Positions 47,014-56,465 of a stretch of DNA of 64,000 nt are shown here, in pieces. This DNA is from UBA7672 sp047601145 (GTDB taxonomy: Bacteria; Pseudomonadota; Alphaproteobacteria; Caulobacterales; Hyphomonadaceae), in contig JASGJW010000003.1 in assembly GCA_047601145.1 (NCBI GenBank), forward strand, positions 1 to 64,000. Direction: 5' to 3'. The position numbers and the translations under genes are program-made. How positions within the stretch are numbered: the stretch's first letter is position 1; each line of letters opens with the position of its first letter. The notes under the pieces were generated by a model. That model worked only from the letters and a program-made list of their open reading frames with translations, was not told the DNA's origin and ran no database searches.

Positions 47014-48291
47014 GTGACCGAGATCGTTGACGTCTATGCGCGGGAAATCCTCGACAGCCGGGGCAACCCCACGGTCGAAGCCGAAGTCACCCTCGAAGAC
47101 GGCTCTACCGGCCGCGCCGCCGTCCCCTCGGGCGCCTCCACCGGCGCTCATGAAGCTGTGGAACTCCGCGACGGCGACAAGTCTCGCTATCTCGGCAAGG
47201 GCGTCCTCAGGGCGGTCGAAGCCGTCAACGACGAGATCTTCCCCGAGCTTCTCGGCATGGACTCGACCGATCAGCGCGCCATCGACGCCGCCCTGATCGA
47301 ACTCGACGGCACGCCGAACAAGTCCCGCCTCGGCGCCAACGCCATTCTCGGCGTCTCGATGGCCGTGGCGAAAGCCGCCGCCAACGCTTCTGGCCTGCCG
47401 CTCTATCGCTATGTCGGCGGCGCCAACGCGCACGTCCTGCCGACGCCGATGATGAACATCATCAATGGCGGCGCCCACGCCGACAACCCGATCGACTTCC
47501 AGGAATTCATGATCATCCCGGTGGGCATGAACTCCTTCGCCGAGGCCCTGCGCTGCGGCGCTGAAGTCTTCCACACCCTCAAGAAGGGCCTGCACGACGC
47601 CGGCCACAACACGGGCGTGGGCGACGAAGGCGGCTTCGCCCCGAACCTCAAATCGACCGACGAAGCACTCGGCTTCATCATGAAGTCCATCGAGAAGGCC
47701 GGCTACCAGCCTGGCGAGGACGTCGTCCTCGGCCTCGATTGCGCTTCCACCGAATTCTTCAAGGGCGGCAAGTACGCCATGGAAGGCGAGGGCAAGACGC
47801 TCGGCTCCGTCGAGATGGCCGGCTACCTCGCTGACCTCGTCAGCCGCTATCCGATCGTCTCGATCGAAGACGGCATGGCTGAAGACGACTGGGAGGGCTG
47901 GATCGCCCTCACGCAGGAAGTCGGCGACCGTTGCCAGCTTGTCGGCGACGATCTCTTCGTCACCAACACCGCCCGCCTGGCTCAGGGCATCGAGCGCGGC
48001 GCCGCCAACGCCATCCTCGTGAAGGTCAACCAGATCGGCACGCTCACCGAAACGCTCGAAGCGGTGCAGCTCGCGCAGATCAACCGCTACGGCGCGGTCA
48101 TGTCCCACCGCTCCGGCGAAACAGAAGACGCCACCATCGCCGACCTTGCCGTCGCCACGAACTGCGGACAGATCAAGACCGGCTCGCTCGCCCGTTCCGA
48201 CCGGCTCGCCAAATACAACCAGCTCCTCCGTATCGAAGACGAGCTTGGCTCCGCCGCACGCTACCTCGGCCGCGCCAGCATCCGGGCGTAA
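47014..48291 (+). CDS. eno: Enolase
   Basis: Dehydrates 2-phosphoglycerate to phosphoenolpyruvate; often a degradosome component. 425 residues, GTG start. AREILDSRGNPTVEAEV, PSGASTGAHEAVELRDG, NTGVGDEGGFAPNLKS, magnesium ligands in VSIEDGMAEDDWEGW and LVGDDLFVTN, and active-site MSHRSGETEDATIADLAV. Full length and intact. Confidence 0.98.
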   Translation: MTEIVDVYAREILDSRGNPTVEAEVTLEDGSTGRAAVPSGASTGAHEAVELRDGDKSRYLGKGVLRAVEAVNDEIFPELLGMDSTDQRAIDAALIELDGTPNKSRLGANAILGVSMAVAKAAANASGLPLYRYVGGANAHVLPTPMMNIINGGAHADNPIDFQEFMIIPVGMNSFAEALRCGAEVFHTLKKGLHDAGHNTGVGDEGGFAPNLKSTDEALGFIMKSIEKAGYQPGEDVVLGLDCASTEFFKGGKYAMEGEGKTLGSVEMAGYLADLVSRYPIVSIEDGMAEDDWEGWIALTQEVGDRCQLVGDDLFVTNTARLAQGIERGAANAILVKVNQIGTLTETLEAVQLAQINRYGAVMSHRSGETEDATIADLAVATNCGQIKTGSLARSDRLAKYNQLLRIEDELGSAARYLGRASIRA

Positions 48292-48475
48292 CGGGCCGGC
48301 GAGTAGCCCTCATGGTGAGCAGGCGGCGAAGCCGCCGCCCGTCGAACCACGAGGGCGCGCCCACGGCGGCAGCTCCAGATAAAAACCAACGGCTGCCGCA
48401 GCGGCCGCCGCCAGCCATTCCCGTTCCACCAGCAAACTATCGATGATAAATTCCCTCATACTGGAGGGGATTTTC

Positions 48476-49279
48476 ATGACTGATATTACGTCTGACACTC
48501 TAAGTTCACCCGCAACGCCGCTCGCTCGTGTGATCGATAAATGGATCTGGGTGTTCATGGCGGCGCTCTTCATCGCCATCACGCTGATCGGCTTCATACC
48601 GGACTCGGTGATGAAGATGGGCCTCGTCGAAACGGGGCAGCGCCCACCATTCCCACTTGTGCTTCACATGCACGCCGTGCTCATGGGGTCTTTCCTGCTG
48701 TTCCTGCTGACGCAGTCGGTCCTCATGGCCACGGGCCATAGGCAGCTTCACCAGAGCATCGGAATTCTCGGCGCCGTGCTTGCGCTTGCACTCGTGATCG
48801 TCGGGCTCGTTCTTGTCCCGACCATGTACCATCAGGGATGGGGCGCCGCGCAGGCCGCGCCTCCGGAAGTCCGTGCAGGCATCCTGCAGGGTCTCCGCAT
48901 CGCCGACGACATCATGCTGCTGCAACTGCGCATCGGCATCCTGTTCCCGGTGTTCGTCTTCACGGCCCTTGCCGTGCGCAAGACCGACTCCGGCCTGCAC
49001 AAGCGCTTCATGTTCCTGGCTGTCGCCATGGCCCTGCCGGCCGCGTTCGACCGCATCACCTGGATCCCGGGAACGATGCCGATGAGCCCGCTCTCGCCGG
49101 ACCTCTACGTCCTGCTCGCGATCTCGCCGATCTTCATCTGGGACCTCGTGCGCACGCGCAAGGTGCACAAGGCCTACCTGATCTGGTTGGGCGTCAACAT
49201 TCCGTTGTCCATCTTCATCCACACCGCGTGGGACAGCGAATGGTGGCACTCCATCGCGCCGAAGATCGTCGGTCTCTAG
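48476..49279 (+). CDS. Seven-helix membrane protein, unknown
   Basis: 267 residues from ATG 48476, chosen because TGGAGGGG lies just upstream; an in-frame ATG at 48443 has no such site. Seven hydrophobic segments, for example WIWVFMAALFIAITLIGFIP, HMHAVLMGSFLLFLLTQSVL and YLIWLGVNIPLSIFIHTAW. Conserved-looking histidines in HMHAV and HRQLHQS could bind heme or metal. I do not recognise the family. Followed by a strong terminator. Confidence 0.8.
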   Translation: MTDITSDTLSSPATPLARVIDKWIWVFMAALFIAITLIGFIPDSVMKMGLVETGQRPPFPLVLHMHAVLMGSFLLFLLTQSVLMATGHRQLHQSIGILGAVLALALVIVGLVLVPTMYHQGWGAAQAAPPEVRAGILQGLRIADDIMLLQLRIGILFPVFVFTALAVRKTDSGLHKRFMFLAVAMALPAAFDRITWIPGTMPMSPLSPDLYVLLAISPIFIWDLVRTRKVHKAYLIWLGVNIPLSIFIHTAWDSEWWHSIAPKIVGL

Positions 49280-49294
49280 TCTCGACGCCAAAAA

Positions 49295-49326
49295 CAAAAG
49301 GCCGGGCCATTACGGCCCGGCCTTTC
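49295..49326. terminator. Bidirectional rho-independent terminator
   Basis: Perfect 9-bp stem GGCCGGGCC / GGCCCGGCC with a 5-base loop, preceded by AAAA and followed by TTT. It lies between two convergent genes and serves both strands. Confidence 0.9.
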
Positions 49327-49346
49327 TCATTCCACGTCCGTCAGAC

Positions 49347-50606
49347 TCAGCGGTCGTTCTTGCCCGGCTCGTACTTCCGGATCTCCGCCCGGCTCACCAC
49401 CATGTGGTGCACCTCGTCCGGACCATCCGCGAAGCGCAGGTGGCGCACGTCAGCATAGAGTTCCGCCAGCGGCGTCCATTGCGAGATCCCCGTGGCGCCG
49501 TGGACCTGGATCGCCTCGTCGATGATGCGGCAGGCGATCTCCGGGATCATCGACTTCACCATCGACACCCACACGCGCGCCTCACGATTGCCCAGCACGT
49601 CCATGGCCTTCGCAGCTTTCAGCACCATCAGGCGCATCTGCTCGATGTCATAGCGCGCCCGCGAGACAACCTCGGGGTTCTTGCCCAGCTTGATCAGCGG
49701 CTGGCCAAACGCCTCGCGCGAGATGCCGCGCCGGATCATCATCTCCAGCGCCGCTTCCGCCTTGCCGATCGTGCGCATGCAATGGTGGATACGGCCCGGT
49801 CCGAGCCTCACCTGGCTGATCTCGAAGCCGCGTCCCTCGCCGAGCAGGATGTTCTCCTTCGGCACGCGCACATTCTCGAACTTCAGGTGCATGTGGCCGC
49901 GCGGCGCGTGGTCGGCGCCGAACACATGCATGGCGCCGACGATCTTCACGCCGGGCGTGTCCATCGGCACAAGGATCTGCGACTGCTGCAGGTGGGTCGG
50001 AGCATTCGGGCTCGTCTTCACCATCACGATCATGATCTTGCAGCGCGGGTCGCCGGCGTTCGAGATGTAGTGCTTCTCGCCGTTGATCACCCACTCATTG
50101 CCCTCGAGCACGGCGCTCGTGGAAATGTTCTTCGCGTCGGACGAGGCCACCGCCGGCTCCGTCATCGCATACGCCGACCGGATCTCGCCATTCAGCAGCG
50201 GCTCCAGCCATTTCTTCTTCTGCTCCGCCGTGCCCACGCGCTCGAGCACTTCCATGTTGCCCGTATCCGGCGCCGAGCAGTTCAGCGTCTCGGAGGCGAG
50301 GGGCTGCTTGCCCAGCTCGGCGGCGATGTACGCATAGTCGAGATTGCTGAGGCCCTCGCCCGTCTCGGCGTTCGGCAGGAAGAAGTTCCACAGCCCCGCG
50401 GCCTTCGCCTTCTTCTTCGCCCCGTCCAGCAGCTCCAGCTGCCGCGGATGCCAGCTCCAGCGATCCTTCTTCTCGTGGTCCAGCGCCTCGAACTCGTCGT
50501 GGATCGGCGCGACGTTCTCCGCGATATGCTTCTTCACTTTCTCAAACAGCGGCCGACCCTTCTCCGACATGCGAAGGTCGTTCAGCTCATTTTCTGCGTC
50601 GATCAT
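49347..50606 (-). CDS. Acyl-CoA dehydrogenase
   Basis: FAD enzyme, alpha-beta dehydrogenation of an acyl-CoA. 419 residues from ATG 50606 (AGGAG upstream; an earlier start at 50657 lacks one). AYAMTEPAVASSDAKNISTS (flavin site), EWVINGEKHYISNAGDPR, LGPGRIHHCMRTIGKAEAAL and the C-terminal QVHGATGISQWTPLAELYAD then GPDEVH. The long N-terminus (RQLELLDGAKKKAKAAGLWN) resembles ACAD10/11-like members. Chain-length preference cannot be told. Confidence 0.92.
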   Translation of the reverse strand: MIDAENELNDLRMSEKGRPLFEKVKKHIAENVAPIHDEFEALDHEKKDRWSWHPRQLELLDGAKKKAKAAGLWNFFLPNAETGEGLSNLDYAYIAAELGKQPLASETLNCSAPDTGNMEVLERVGTAEQKKKWLEPLLNGEIRSAYAMTEPAVASSDAKNISTSAVLEGNEWVINGEKHYISNAGDPRCKIMIVMVKTSPNAPTHLQQSQILVPMDTPGVKIVGAMHVFGADHAPRGHMHLKFENVRVPKENILLGEGRGFEISQVRLGPGRIHHCMRTIGKAEAALEMMIRRGISREAFGQPLIKLGKNPEVVSRARYDIEQMRLMVLKAAKAMDVLGNREARVWVSMVKSMIPEIACRIIDEAIQVHGATGISQWTPLAELYADVRHLRFADGPDEVHHMVVSRAEIRKYEPGKNDR

Positions 50607-50744
50607 GTTTCCACTCCTGTTCCCCATCCGATAACACCACCCAAAGCCGTTCGTCACCCGCTCCCCCGGCAGTTGGCATTTTCGGGGACTTGTGTGTTCA
50701 CTGGCCGCCCCGGCCGGGCAGGCTTTCGGCCTTGGAATTGAACG

Positions 50745-51812
50745 ATGAGCGTCACACAGTCAGGGAATCCCGCCGACATCGCCGCGTTGCGCGCCCGCGC
50801 GGGCGATGGCGACCGGGATGCGATGCTTGGCCTGTTCACGGCGCTGGATGCGGCCAACCGCAACGAGGAATCCTTCTCCTGGCTGGTCCGGCTGGCGCGG
50901 AGCGGTCACCTCCCATCGTCGCTCATGCTGGGCGAGCGCCTTGTCATCGGCTTCAAGGCCCCGCAGCGTCCCGTCGACGGCGCCCAGTGGATCGCAGGGA
51001 CAGGGCAGGCGGGCATGCCCGAAGCGCTGCACGGTCACGCCATCCTCGCCGCCCTCGGCATCGGGCGGCAGCAGAGCTGGAGCGACGCCTGGGCCTTTCT
51101 CGAAGCGGCCGCCCGCGCCGGCCACGCCCTCTCGGCATCCCAGCTCCGCCTGTTTGAAACGCTCGGCATCCGCGGTGAGCGCGACATCCTGCAATTCCTG
51201 GCGCCCGCCGCGATGGACGTGCGCATCGACTCGCCCCGCATCACCCTGGCCGACGGCGTCCTGCCCGAAGCGATGTGCCAATGGCTGATCGAGCGCGCCC
51301 GGCCAAAGCTCTATCGCGCGCCGGTCTTCGCACCCGCCGGCGGCAGCAGCGCCCACAAGATCCGCACCAACTCCTCCGCAGGCTTCGGCCTCTTCGAAAC
51401 CGATCTCGTTTTCCAGCTGGCCCGATCGCGCGTCGCCGCGACGGTCGGAAGCTCCGTTCGCCACCAGGAGCCGCCGCAGGTGCTGCACTATGCGGAAGGC
51501 GAACAATACACGCCGCACTGGGACTATTTCGATCCCGCGGTTCCCGCCTACCGCCGGCAAATCGAATGGGGCGGCCAGCGCGTTTGCACCGCGCTCGTCT
51601 ATCTAAACGCCGGCTTCGAGGGCGGCGAGACCGGCTTCCCCCGTCTCGACACAAAGCTGAAGGCCAGTGCAGGCGGCGTGCTCACCTTCAGGAACGTCAC
51701 GCCCGACGGCGCCATCGATCCCCGCACCCTCCACGAAGGCTGCGCCACCACACGCGGCGAGAAATGGCTGCTCTCCGTCTGGATCCGCGACCGCGAACAT
51801 ATCCCCGCCTGA
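50745..51812 (+). CDS. Prolyl 4-hydroxylase-like 2-oxoglutarate oxygenase with N-terminal repeats
   Basis: 355 residues. Residues 1-140 contain Sel1/TPR-like helical repeats (DAMLGLFTALDAANRNEESF; AWAFLEAAARAGHALSASQL). The C-terminal oxygenase has iron ligands HWD in EQYTPHWDYFDP and the distal His in TLHEGCAT, and the 2-oxoglutarate Lys in GEKWLLSVWIR. SSAHKIRTNSSAGF is typical of P4H alpha-like bacterial proteins. Probably hydroxylates a protein. Confidence 0.88.
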   Translation: MSVTQSGNPADIAALRARAGDGDRDAMLGLFTALDAANRNEESFSWLVRLARSGHLPSSLMLGERLVIGFKAPQRPVDGAQWIAGTGQAGMPEALHGHAILAALGIGRQQSWSDAWAFLEAAARAGHALSASQLRLFETLGIRGERDILQFLAPAAMDVRIDSPRITLADGVLPEAMCQWLIERARPKLYRAPVFAPAGGSSAHKIRTNSSAGFGLFETDLVFQLARSRVAATVGSSVRHQEPPQVLHYAEGEQYTPHWDYFDPAVPAYRRQIEWGGQRVCTALVYLNAGFEGGETGFPRLDTKLKASAGGVLTFRNVTPDGAIDPRTLHEGCATTRGEKWLLSVWIRDREHIPA

Positions 51813-51880
51813 TCTGGGCCGAGCGCGGCATTGCTGCGATCAAACAGGCGCAATATCGTCCGGTCATCTCCGGGGGCGGC

Positions 51881-52471
51881 ATGCGCGCGCTTTGGCTTTC
51901 GATCGGCTTGTTGCTGGCAATGCTCAGCGGATGCGCCGTGGGGCCATCATTGCCGCCGGACCTGAACGACTACGAGGGGTACGTCGAACGACTGGATGCA
52001 GCGCCTCTCTGGCCGACGTACGCAATCGATGGTTACACCCGCCGTCTCAGGTTGACCCTCGGGCCGCCCTTTGTCGGTCAGGCGGCGTCCATCCGCATCG
52101 ACATACCCGAACGCGGCCAGCCTGTCGGTTATGCCGTTCGCACTCGTCTCGGTGTCCATGGGCGGAAGATCACCCAACGCCATCGCTTTGCCCCCAAACC
52201 TGGCGAACTCGAACAGCTGGATGAGCTGATTGAAGCGGCCGATGTCTGGCAGTTTGAGCGCGGAAGCTGGCAGATGGATCCGGAGGGCGGAAAGAATGTG
52301 ATCTGCATCGACGGGGTGCAGCTGATTTTTGAGCGGGCGACAAAGGAGGGCTATCGCTTCTCCGAAGCCAACGCGCAATGTACAGCGTCGTACAAACTCC
52401 TTCGCGTCGCGGAGCAGATGATCACCATGGCTGGACTCGAGAAGTCCGGCGTGGATTCCTGGATCTACTGA
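51881..52471 (+). CDS. Lipoprotein, unknown
   Basis: 196 residues from ATG 51881. Signal peptide with lipobox AMLSGC. Mature part is beta-rich (RRLRLTLGPPFVGQAASIRI) with two Cys that could pair (VICIDGVQ, NAQCTAS). No recognised domain. Between the P4H-like gene and the DUF4336 gene, same strand. Confidence 0.8.
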   Translation: MRALWLSIGLLLAMLSGCAVGPSLPPDLNDYEGYVERLDAAPLWPTYAIDGYTRRLRLTLGPPFVGQAASIRIDIPERGQPVGYAVRTRLGVHGRKITQRHRFAPKPGELEQLDELIEAADVWQFERGSWQMDPEGGKNVICIDGVQLIFERATKEGYRFSEANAQCTASYKLLRVAEQMITMAGLEKSGVDSWIY

Positions 52472-52484
52472 AGGCGATCCGGTG

Positions 52485-53177
52485 ATGCCCCTCCTCGAGC
52501 CATTCGCCCGCGACATCTGGATCGCATCCGGCCCTGTCGTTTCCACCGTCGGCTTTCGCTACCCGACGCGCATGGCCATCATCCGCCTGTCGGACGGCGG
52601 CATCTTCATCTGGTCCCCCGTCGCGCCGTCGCCCGAACTGCGCGACGAGATCGACACCCTCGGCCCCGTCCGCTTCCTCGTCGCGCCGAACTCGCTCCAT
52701 CACGTTTTCCTGCCGCACTGGCGCGCCGCCTATCCAGCCGCCATCCTCTACGCCCCGCCGGGTCTACGCGAGCGCCGCAAGGACATCGCCTTCGAGGCAG
52801 ATCTCGGCGATGAGCCGCCCAAAGCCTGGGCCGGGCAGGTCGATCAGGTCCCGGTGCGCGGCAACCGCATCACCACCGAGATCGTCTTCTTTCATCGGGC
52901 CAGCAGTACTGTGCTCTTCACCGATCTCATCCAGCATTTCCCGAAAGGCTGGTTCAAGGGCTGGCGCGCCATCATCGCTGGCCTCGACGGCATGACCGGC
53001 TCGCGCCCGCAGGTACCACAGAAGTTCCGCATCGCCTTCGCCGACCGCAAGGCCGCCCGCGAAAGCGTGAAGCTCATCCTCGTCTGGCCCGCCGAGAAAG
53101 TCCTCATGGCCCACGCCGACCCCATCCGCGAAAACGGCCGCGCCTTCATTGAACAGGCGTTCCGCTGGCTGGGCTAG
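52485..53177 (+). CDS. DUF4336 metallo-beta-lactamase-like protein
   Basis: 230 residues from ATG 52485 (an adjacent GTG at 52482 is possible). WSPVAPSPELRDEIDTLGPV and APNSLHHVFLPHWRAAYPAA are DUF4336 hallmarks; the fold is related to metallo-beta-lactamases, with HH as a probable metal site. Enzymatic role unknown. The stop overlaps the convergent YCII-like gene by 4 bases. Confidence 0.85.
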   Translation: MPLLEPFARDIWIASGPVVSTVGFRYPTRMAIIRLSDGGIFIWSPVAPSPELRDEIDTLGPVRFLVAPNSLHHVFLPHWRAAYPAAILYAPPGLRERRKDIAFEADLGDEPPKAWAGQVDQVPVRGNRITTEIVFFHRASSTVLFTDLIQHFPKGWFKGWRAIIAGLDGMTGSRPQVPQKFRIAFADRKAARESVKLILVWPAEKVLMAHADPIRENGRAFIEQAFRWLG

Positions 53178-53590
53178 GCGACGCCCAGCTTTCCACGCTC
53201 GCCGGCCCGCGGGGAGGCGAGGTCTTCCGGCGACAGGTATTCGGCCAAGTCGGCCGCTTCGAAGAACGGACGGAGTTCCATCTCGGTTCTGCCCGGCGCG
53301 ACTGCAGGACTGCGCTTCGCCCAGGCCAGCGCCTCATCCATGTCCTTGACCTCCCAGATCTGGAAACCCGCCACCAGCTCGCGGCTCTCGGCGAACGGTC
53401 CGTCGATCACGGTGCGCGCGTCGCCGTCGACGATGACTCGCCTGGCCTGCGCCGTGTTCTGCAGACCCGCGCCGGCCACGAACACGCCGGCCTTCACCAA
53501 CTCCTCGATGAACGCATCCATTGCCGCGAAGGCCTCCGGTGTGGGCGGTGCAGTCAGTTCGCTGGCTTTCCCGATCACCATCACGCGCAT
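53174..53590 (-). CDS. YCII/DGPF-type small protein
   Basis: 138 residues from ATG 53590. GPFAESRELVAGFQIWEVKD is the DGPF-type motif and MRVMVIGKASELTAPPTPEA the usual start. The family forms dimeric alpha-beta barrels; some members accompany ECF sigma factors, but none is adjacent here. Function unknown. Confidence 0.85.
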   Translation of the reverse strand: MRVMVIGKASELTAPPTPEAFAAMDAFIEELVKAGVFVAGAGLQNTAQARRVIVDGDARTVIDGPFAESRELVAGFQIWEVKDMDEALAWAKRSPAVAPGRTEMELRPFFEAADLAEYLSPEDLASPRAGERGKLGVA

Positions 53591-53731
53591 CGTTTCTCTT
53601 CCTCTCCTGAGCCGGCCCTGTTGGCGTCTCCATACCCAGGACGAACTAGCTTGCCGGAAATCGACACGGGCCTGCAAATTTTCTCGATAGTCGATGTGGG
53701 AGGCCTGAGCGGCCGCAGTTAAGGCTTGCGC

Positions 53732-55270
53732 ATGGACCCAACATCTCCGCCGCAAGGCGCCACGGCGCCAACGCCCGGCCGGATCGAACAAGTCGCCACA
53801 GCCGCACTCGTCGCGCTGGCGGCCATCGGCGCGATTATCTCGGCCATCAATCGCGGACCGGAATTCGACGAGTTCTGGACCATGGCCATTTCGGACCCGC
53901 GCGTCCCGCTCGATTGGCAATTCGCCAACATGTGGATGCACGATGCGCATCCGCCGCTCTTCGCTTTCGGCGCCCGCCTCGTCCAGACCGTCGCCGGCGA
54001 AAGTTATGTCGCCCTGCGCCTGTTCAACGCCGTTCCGCTCGTTGCTTTTCTCGGGATGTTCGCTGCCTGCTGGGTCTGGGCGCCGCGGGCGAGGGCGTTC
54101 CTCATCTGCTTCCTGCTGCTGTGGGTTTCCTCACTCTTCTTCGGCTACTTCGCCGTGGCGCGATCGTACTTCATCCTTCACGCATCGACCGCCGCCTCCA
54201 TGATGGGGGCCGTCGTCACCCTCGCCTGGCCACCCGACGCGGACCGGCACCGGAAGCGCGTCATCGTCCTATCCCTGATCGGGCTCCTCATCGCAGCGAA
54301 CGCCAACTTCCTCGCCGCGGCGATCTCGGCGCCGTTCCTCGCCCTCTTCATCCTGCTTGCGTGGATCCAGCACCGTCCCCGGCTCGCACTCGCCTTCCTC
54401 GCAGGCGGCGCCATCGCCTACCTCCCGCTCGTCGCGACCACGCTGATCCAGCTCGGCTTCATGCTCAAATACGCCGTGAACGACAACTGGGTGGAGCCGC
54501 AGTCCATCGCCCGCGCGCTCGGCGAATTCTCCCGCCTCATGTGGCGCAGCACCGGACAGAACGTCCCGGCGATCCTTCTGGCCCTCGTCTGCGGCGTCAC
54601 TGCGATCATCGCCATGATCCGCGGCCGCAGTCCGAAAACCCGCGAGGAAACCCGGCCCATCATCATCGGCATGCTGGCGGACTGGGCCGCAACATCAATC
54701 CTCATGCTCGCAGTCGACCAAGCGAAACCTTTCATCGTAGGCGCCTACCTGCTGACGCTGGCCACAGGCCTCAGCATCATCATTGCGCTCGCGATCGCAC
54801 GCCCGATCTTCCAGCGCCGGATGATCTTCTGGTTCGCCTTCGTCTTCGCGGCAGGCGTCACAGGCGCCGGCCTCGTCCAGAAGATTATCGAGCCTAACTG
54901 GCTCGGCACCATCCGCGTCATCCAGACCGAACTCAAAGCCTGTCCCGGCGCGCCCGTCTGGTTCGCCACCTGGCCTCGCGAAAAGCGCCCCGAACTCGAG
55001 CAAGCCATCTTTCCCACCGCCTATCGCTACGCCGCGCGAGTAGGGGGCTTCGAGGCCAGCCTCCAGAACGCCGCCGACACGCCCCTGCCGCCCAACGCTC
55101 TCGCCTGCGCTTATGTCTGGATCGAACACATGCCGTCCAACAACATCAGCGATCTCTCCGCCGCCGAGCTCCTCCAAGCCGTCAACCTGACCGCCCCCGC
55201 CAGCGCGAAGATCGACGTCCTCGACAGGGCTGAATCTGGCGTCGTTCTGAAGATCGCATCGCCAGTCTGA
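53732..55270 (+). CDS. Polytopic glycosyltransferase-like membrane protein (GT39/ArnT type)
   Basis: 512 residues from ATG 53732. About ten membrane helices. First periplasmic loop has the Asp-Glu pair of lipid-linked glycosyltransferases in GPEFDEFWT, and a second conserved loop HDAHPPLFAFGARL. The C-terminal about 110 residues are soluble and periplasmic (YRYAARVGGFEASLQNAADT). Likely transfers a sugar from a polyprenyl carrier to lipid or protein; substrate unknown. Confidence 0.8.
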   Translation: MDPTSPPQGATAPTPGRIEQVATAALVALAAIGAIISAINRGPEFDEFWTMAISDPRVPLDWQFANMWMHDAHPPLFAFGARLVQTVAGESYVALRLFNAVPLVAFLGMFAACWVWAPRARAFLICFLLLWVSSLFFGYFAVARSYFILHASTAASMMGAVVTLAWPPDADRHRKRVIVLSLIGLLIAANANFLAAAISAPFLALFILLAWIQHRPRLALAFLAGGAIAYLPLVATTLIQLGFMLKYAVNDNWVEPQSIARALGEFSRLMWRSTGQNVPAILLALVCGVTAIIAMIRGRSPKTREETRPIIIGMLADWAATSILMLAVDQAKPFIVGAYLLTLATGLSIIIALAIARPIFQRRMIFWFAFVFAAGVTGAGLVQKIIEPNWLGTIRVIQTELKACPGAPVWFATWPREKRPELEQAIFPTAYRYAARVGGFEASLQNAADTPLPPNALACAYVWIEHMPSNNISDLSAAELLQAVNLTAPASAKIDVLDRAESGVVLKIASPV

Positions 55271-55403
55271 TCCAATCGCACGCGATTCGCGCCAATCCCG
55301 GTTCTTGTCCCGCGCCTATCGGCAAAGACGCCGCCACAAAACCAAGTTCGTGAATGAGCGCCCGGCCGGTCTGTGCTCTATTGAGCACAAACGGAGTTGC
55401 TGA

Positions 55404-56012
55404 ATGGGCCGGTCAATATTCGACTATATTGGAAATCTCGACACTCTGCTGGCCGTCATCCTTGGTGCAATCCTCGCGACCGGCGGCGCGCTTGTGGCCG
55501 ATCTCGTCAAGGAAAGGTCAAGCCGCTCGCAACGGCAACGCGATGCGGCGCGGTTTTTTGGGGAGTTGCTCACCTCGATCGATCTGGTCCTCGATGCGGC
55601 GCTGGAAACCCAACCCATCGGGGATCGGTGGGGAAGCATAACTCAGCGGCTGTTCAGGACCGCTCTCGACGAGGCCAGGGTGTATGAACGAAATCGCGAA
55701 CGGCTATTTGAGATCCAGGACATGAACCTGCGTTTCCGTATCCACGAGCACTTCCTGCGAAAGTTCGTCTCGATGATCGCGCTTATCGAATACAGCGATG
55801 ACATTGCCGATTCCGAAAGAAGGCTTGCGGGCGAGTCTCAGCTCGCCGATGGAAGAAGAAATCTGCTGGAGGCAGAGCGCTCAACCCGCAATCAATTGCG
55901 GGAAGCCGCATTGGGCGCCCTCCTGGAAGAGAAGGCGAAGACACGGCTGGTAACGGTTGAGCTGGAGAAACTGGCTAAAGTCAGATTTGTCCGTGATGCG
56001 GCTCAGCCGTAG
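55404..56012 (+). CDS. Membrane-anchored coiled-coil protein, unknown
   Basis: 202 residues. One N-terminal membrane helix (LLAVILGAILATGGALVADL) followed by a long soluble helical part with Arg/Glu-rich stretches (KERSSRSQRQRDAARFFGEL; RNQLREAALGALLEEKAKTR). No recognised family. Lower G+C than its neighbours, and it lies just left of the transposon, so it may be acquired DNA. Confidence 0.7.
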   Translation: MGRSIFDYIGNLDTLLAVILGAILATGGALVADLVKERSSRSQRQRDAARFFGELLTSIDLVLDAALETQPIGDRWGSITQRLFRTALDEARVYERNRERLFEIQDMNLRFRIHEHFLRKFVSMIALIEYSDDIADSERRLAGESQLADGRRNLLEAERSTRNQLREAALGALLEEKAKTRLVTVELEKLAKVRFVRDAAQP

Positions 56013-56102
56013 GATTTGCACCGCTCTATCCAGCGCCTCCCTCACGTCTTCGCAAATGACGGGAGATGGAGACGGATCTCCGAAAGTTGCCGCTCGGCGC
56101 AA

Positions 56103-56294
56103 TCATCCATCGAGTGTAATGTCCCGGGTGCAGAGCTTCGCTCCCGCCTCAAGGCCTGGTCCGGTGTCGCTGATCTTGCCGAGCACCGGCGCCATTTCCT
56201 TCTCGAGTTTGAAGTTCTTGATGGCGTCCACATAGAGGTCGCCGCGCAGCATGAAATCGTCCTTCAGGATTTTCGGGTCCGTCTCCACCCACAC
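56103..56294 (-). pseudogene. Possible gene remnant next to the transposon
   Basis: Short open frame of 63 residues (WVETDPKILKDDFMLRGDLY, then LEKEMAPVLGKISDTGPGLE) that looks protein-like but has no clear start signal and no recognised family. It may be the 3' remnant of a gene broken before or by the transposon insertion at 56,422. The rest of 56,013-56,411 holds an inverted repeat and otherwise nothing I can identify. Confidence 0.3.
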
Positions 56295-56318
56295 AGCTCA
56301 CCAGAAGGAGGAGCCACC

Positions 56319-56400
56319 ATCCCCGCCCGCTTTCGCTGGGAGGCGCAGGCGCGATCCGGGGCTGGAGCCGCAGCTTGAAAGCGAAGGGCAGGGCGGGGAT
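56319..56400. repeat. Imperfect 82-bp inverted repeat
   Basis: ATCCCCGCCCGCTTTCGC at the left arm and, inverted, ATCCCCGCCCTGCCCTTCGC at the right arm, with about 44 bases between. Resembles dispersed palindromic intergenic elements. It lies 21 bp left of the transposon's left end. Confidence 0.5.
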
Positions 56401-56421
56401 CGCCAATGACTGCAGATATGC

Positions 56422-56446
56422 GGTATGGTGGAGCAGAGTCACCAAA
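56422..56446 (+). repeat. Left terminal inverted repeat of the transposon
   Basis: 25 bp from GGTATGG to CACCAAA. Differs from the right copy by one base (G/A at position 15). Its inner end merges into the first dyad motif. The flanking direct repeat GCAGATATGC is at 56412-56421. Confidence 0.88.
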
Positions 56447-56454
56447 CATGATGA
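56439..56454. promoter_or_regulatory. Dyad motif A (left end)
   Basis: TCACCAAACATGATGA; with one extra base per side the arms AGTCA/TGACT are perfect. Overlaps the inner edge of the left inverted repeat and lies 37 bp upstream of the first passenger gene. Confidence 0.6.
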
Positions 56455-56465
56455 CTTGAGAGTGT

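Noticed and set aside
46549..48108. 519-residue minus-strand frame opposite rpmF and eno
   Set aside because: Mirror frame of two certain genes, with low-complexity composition and no start signal.
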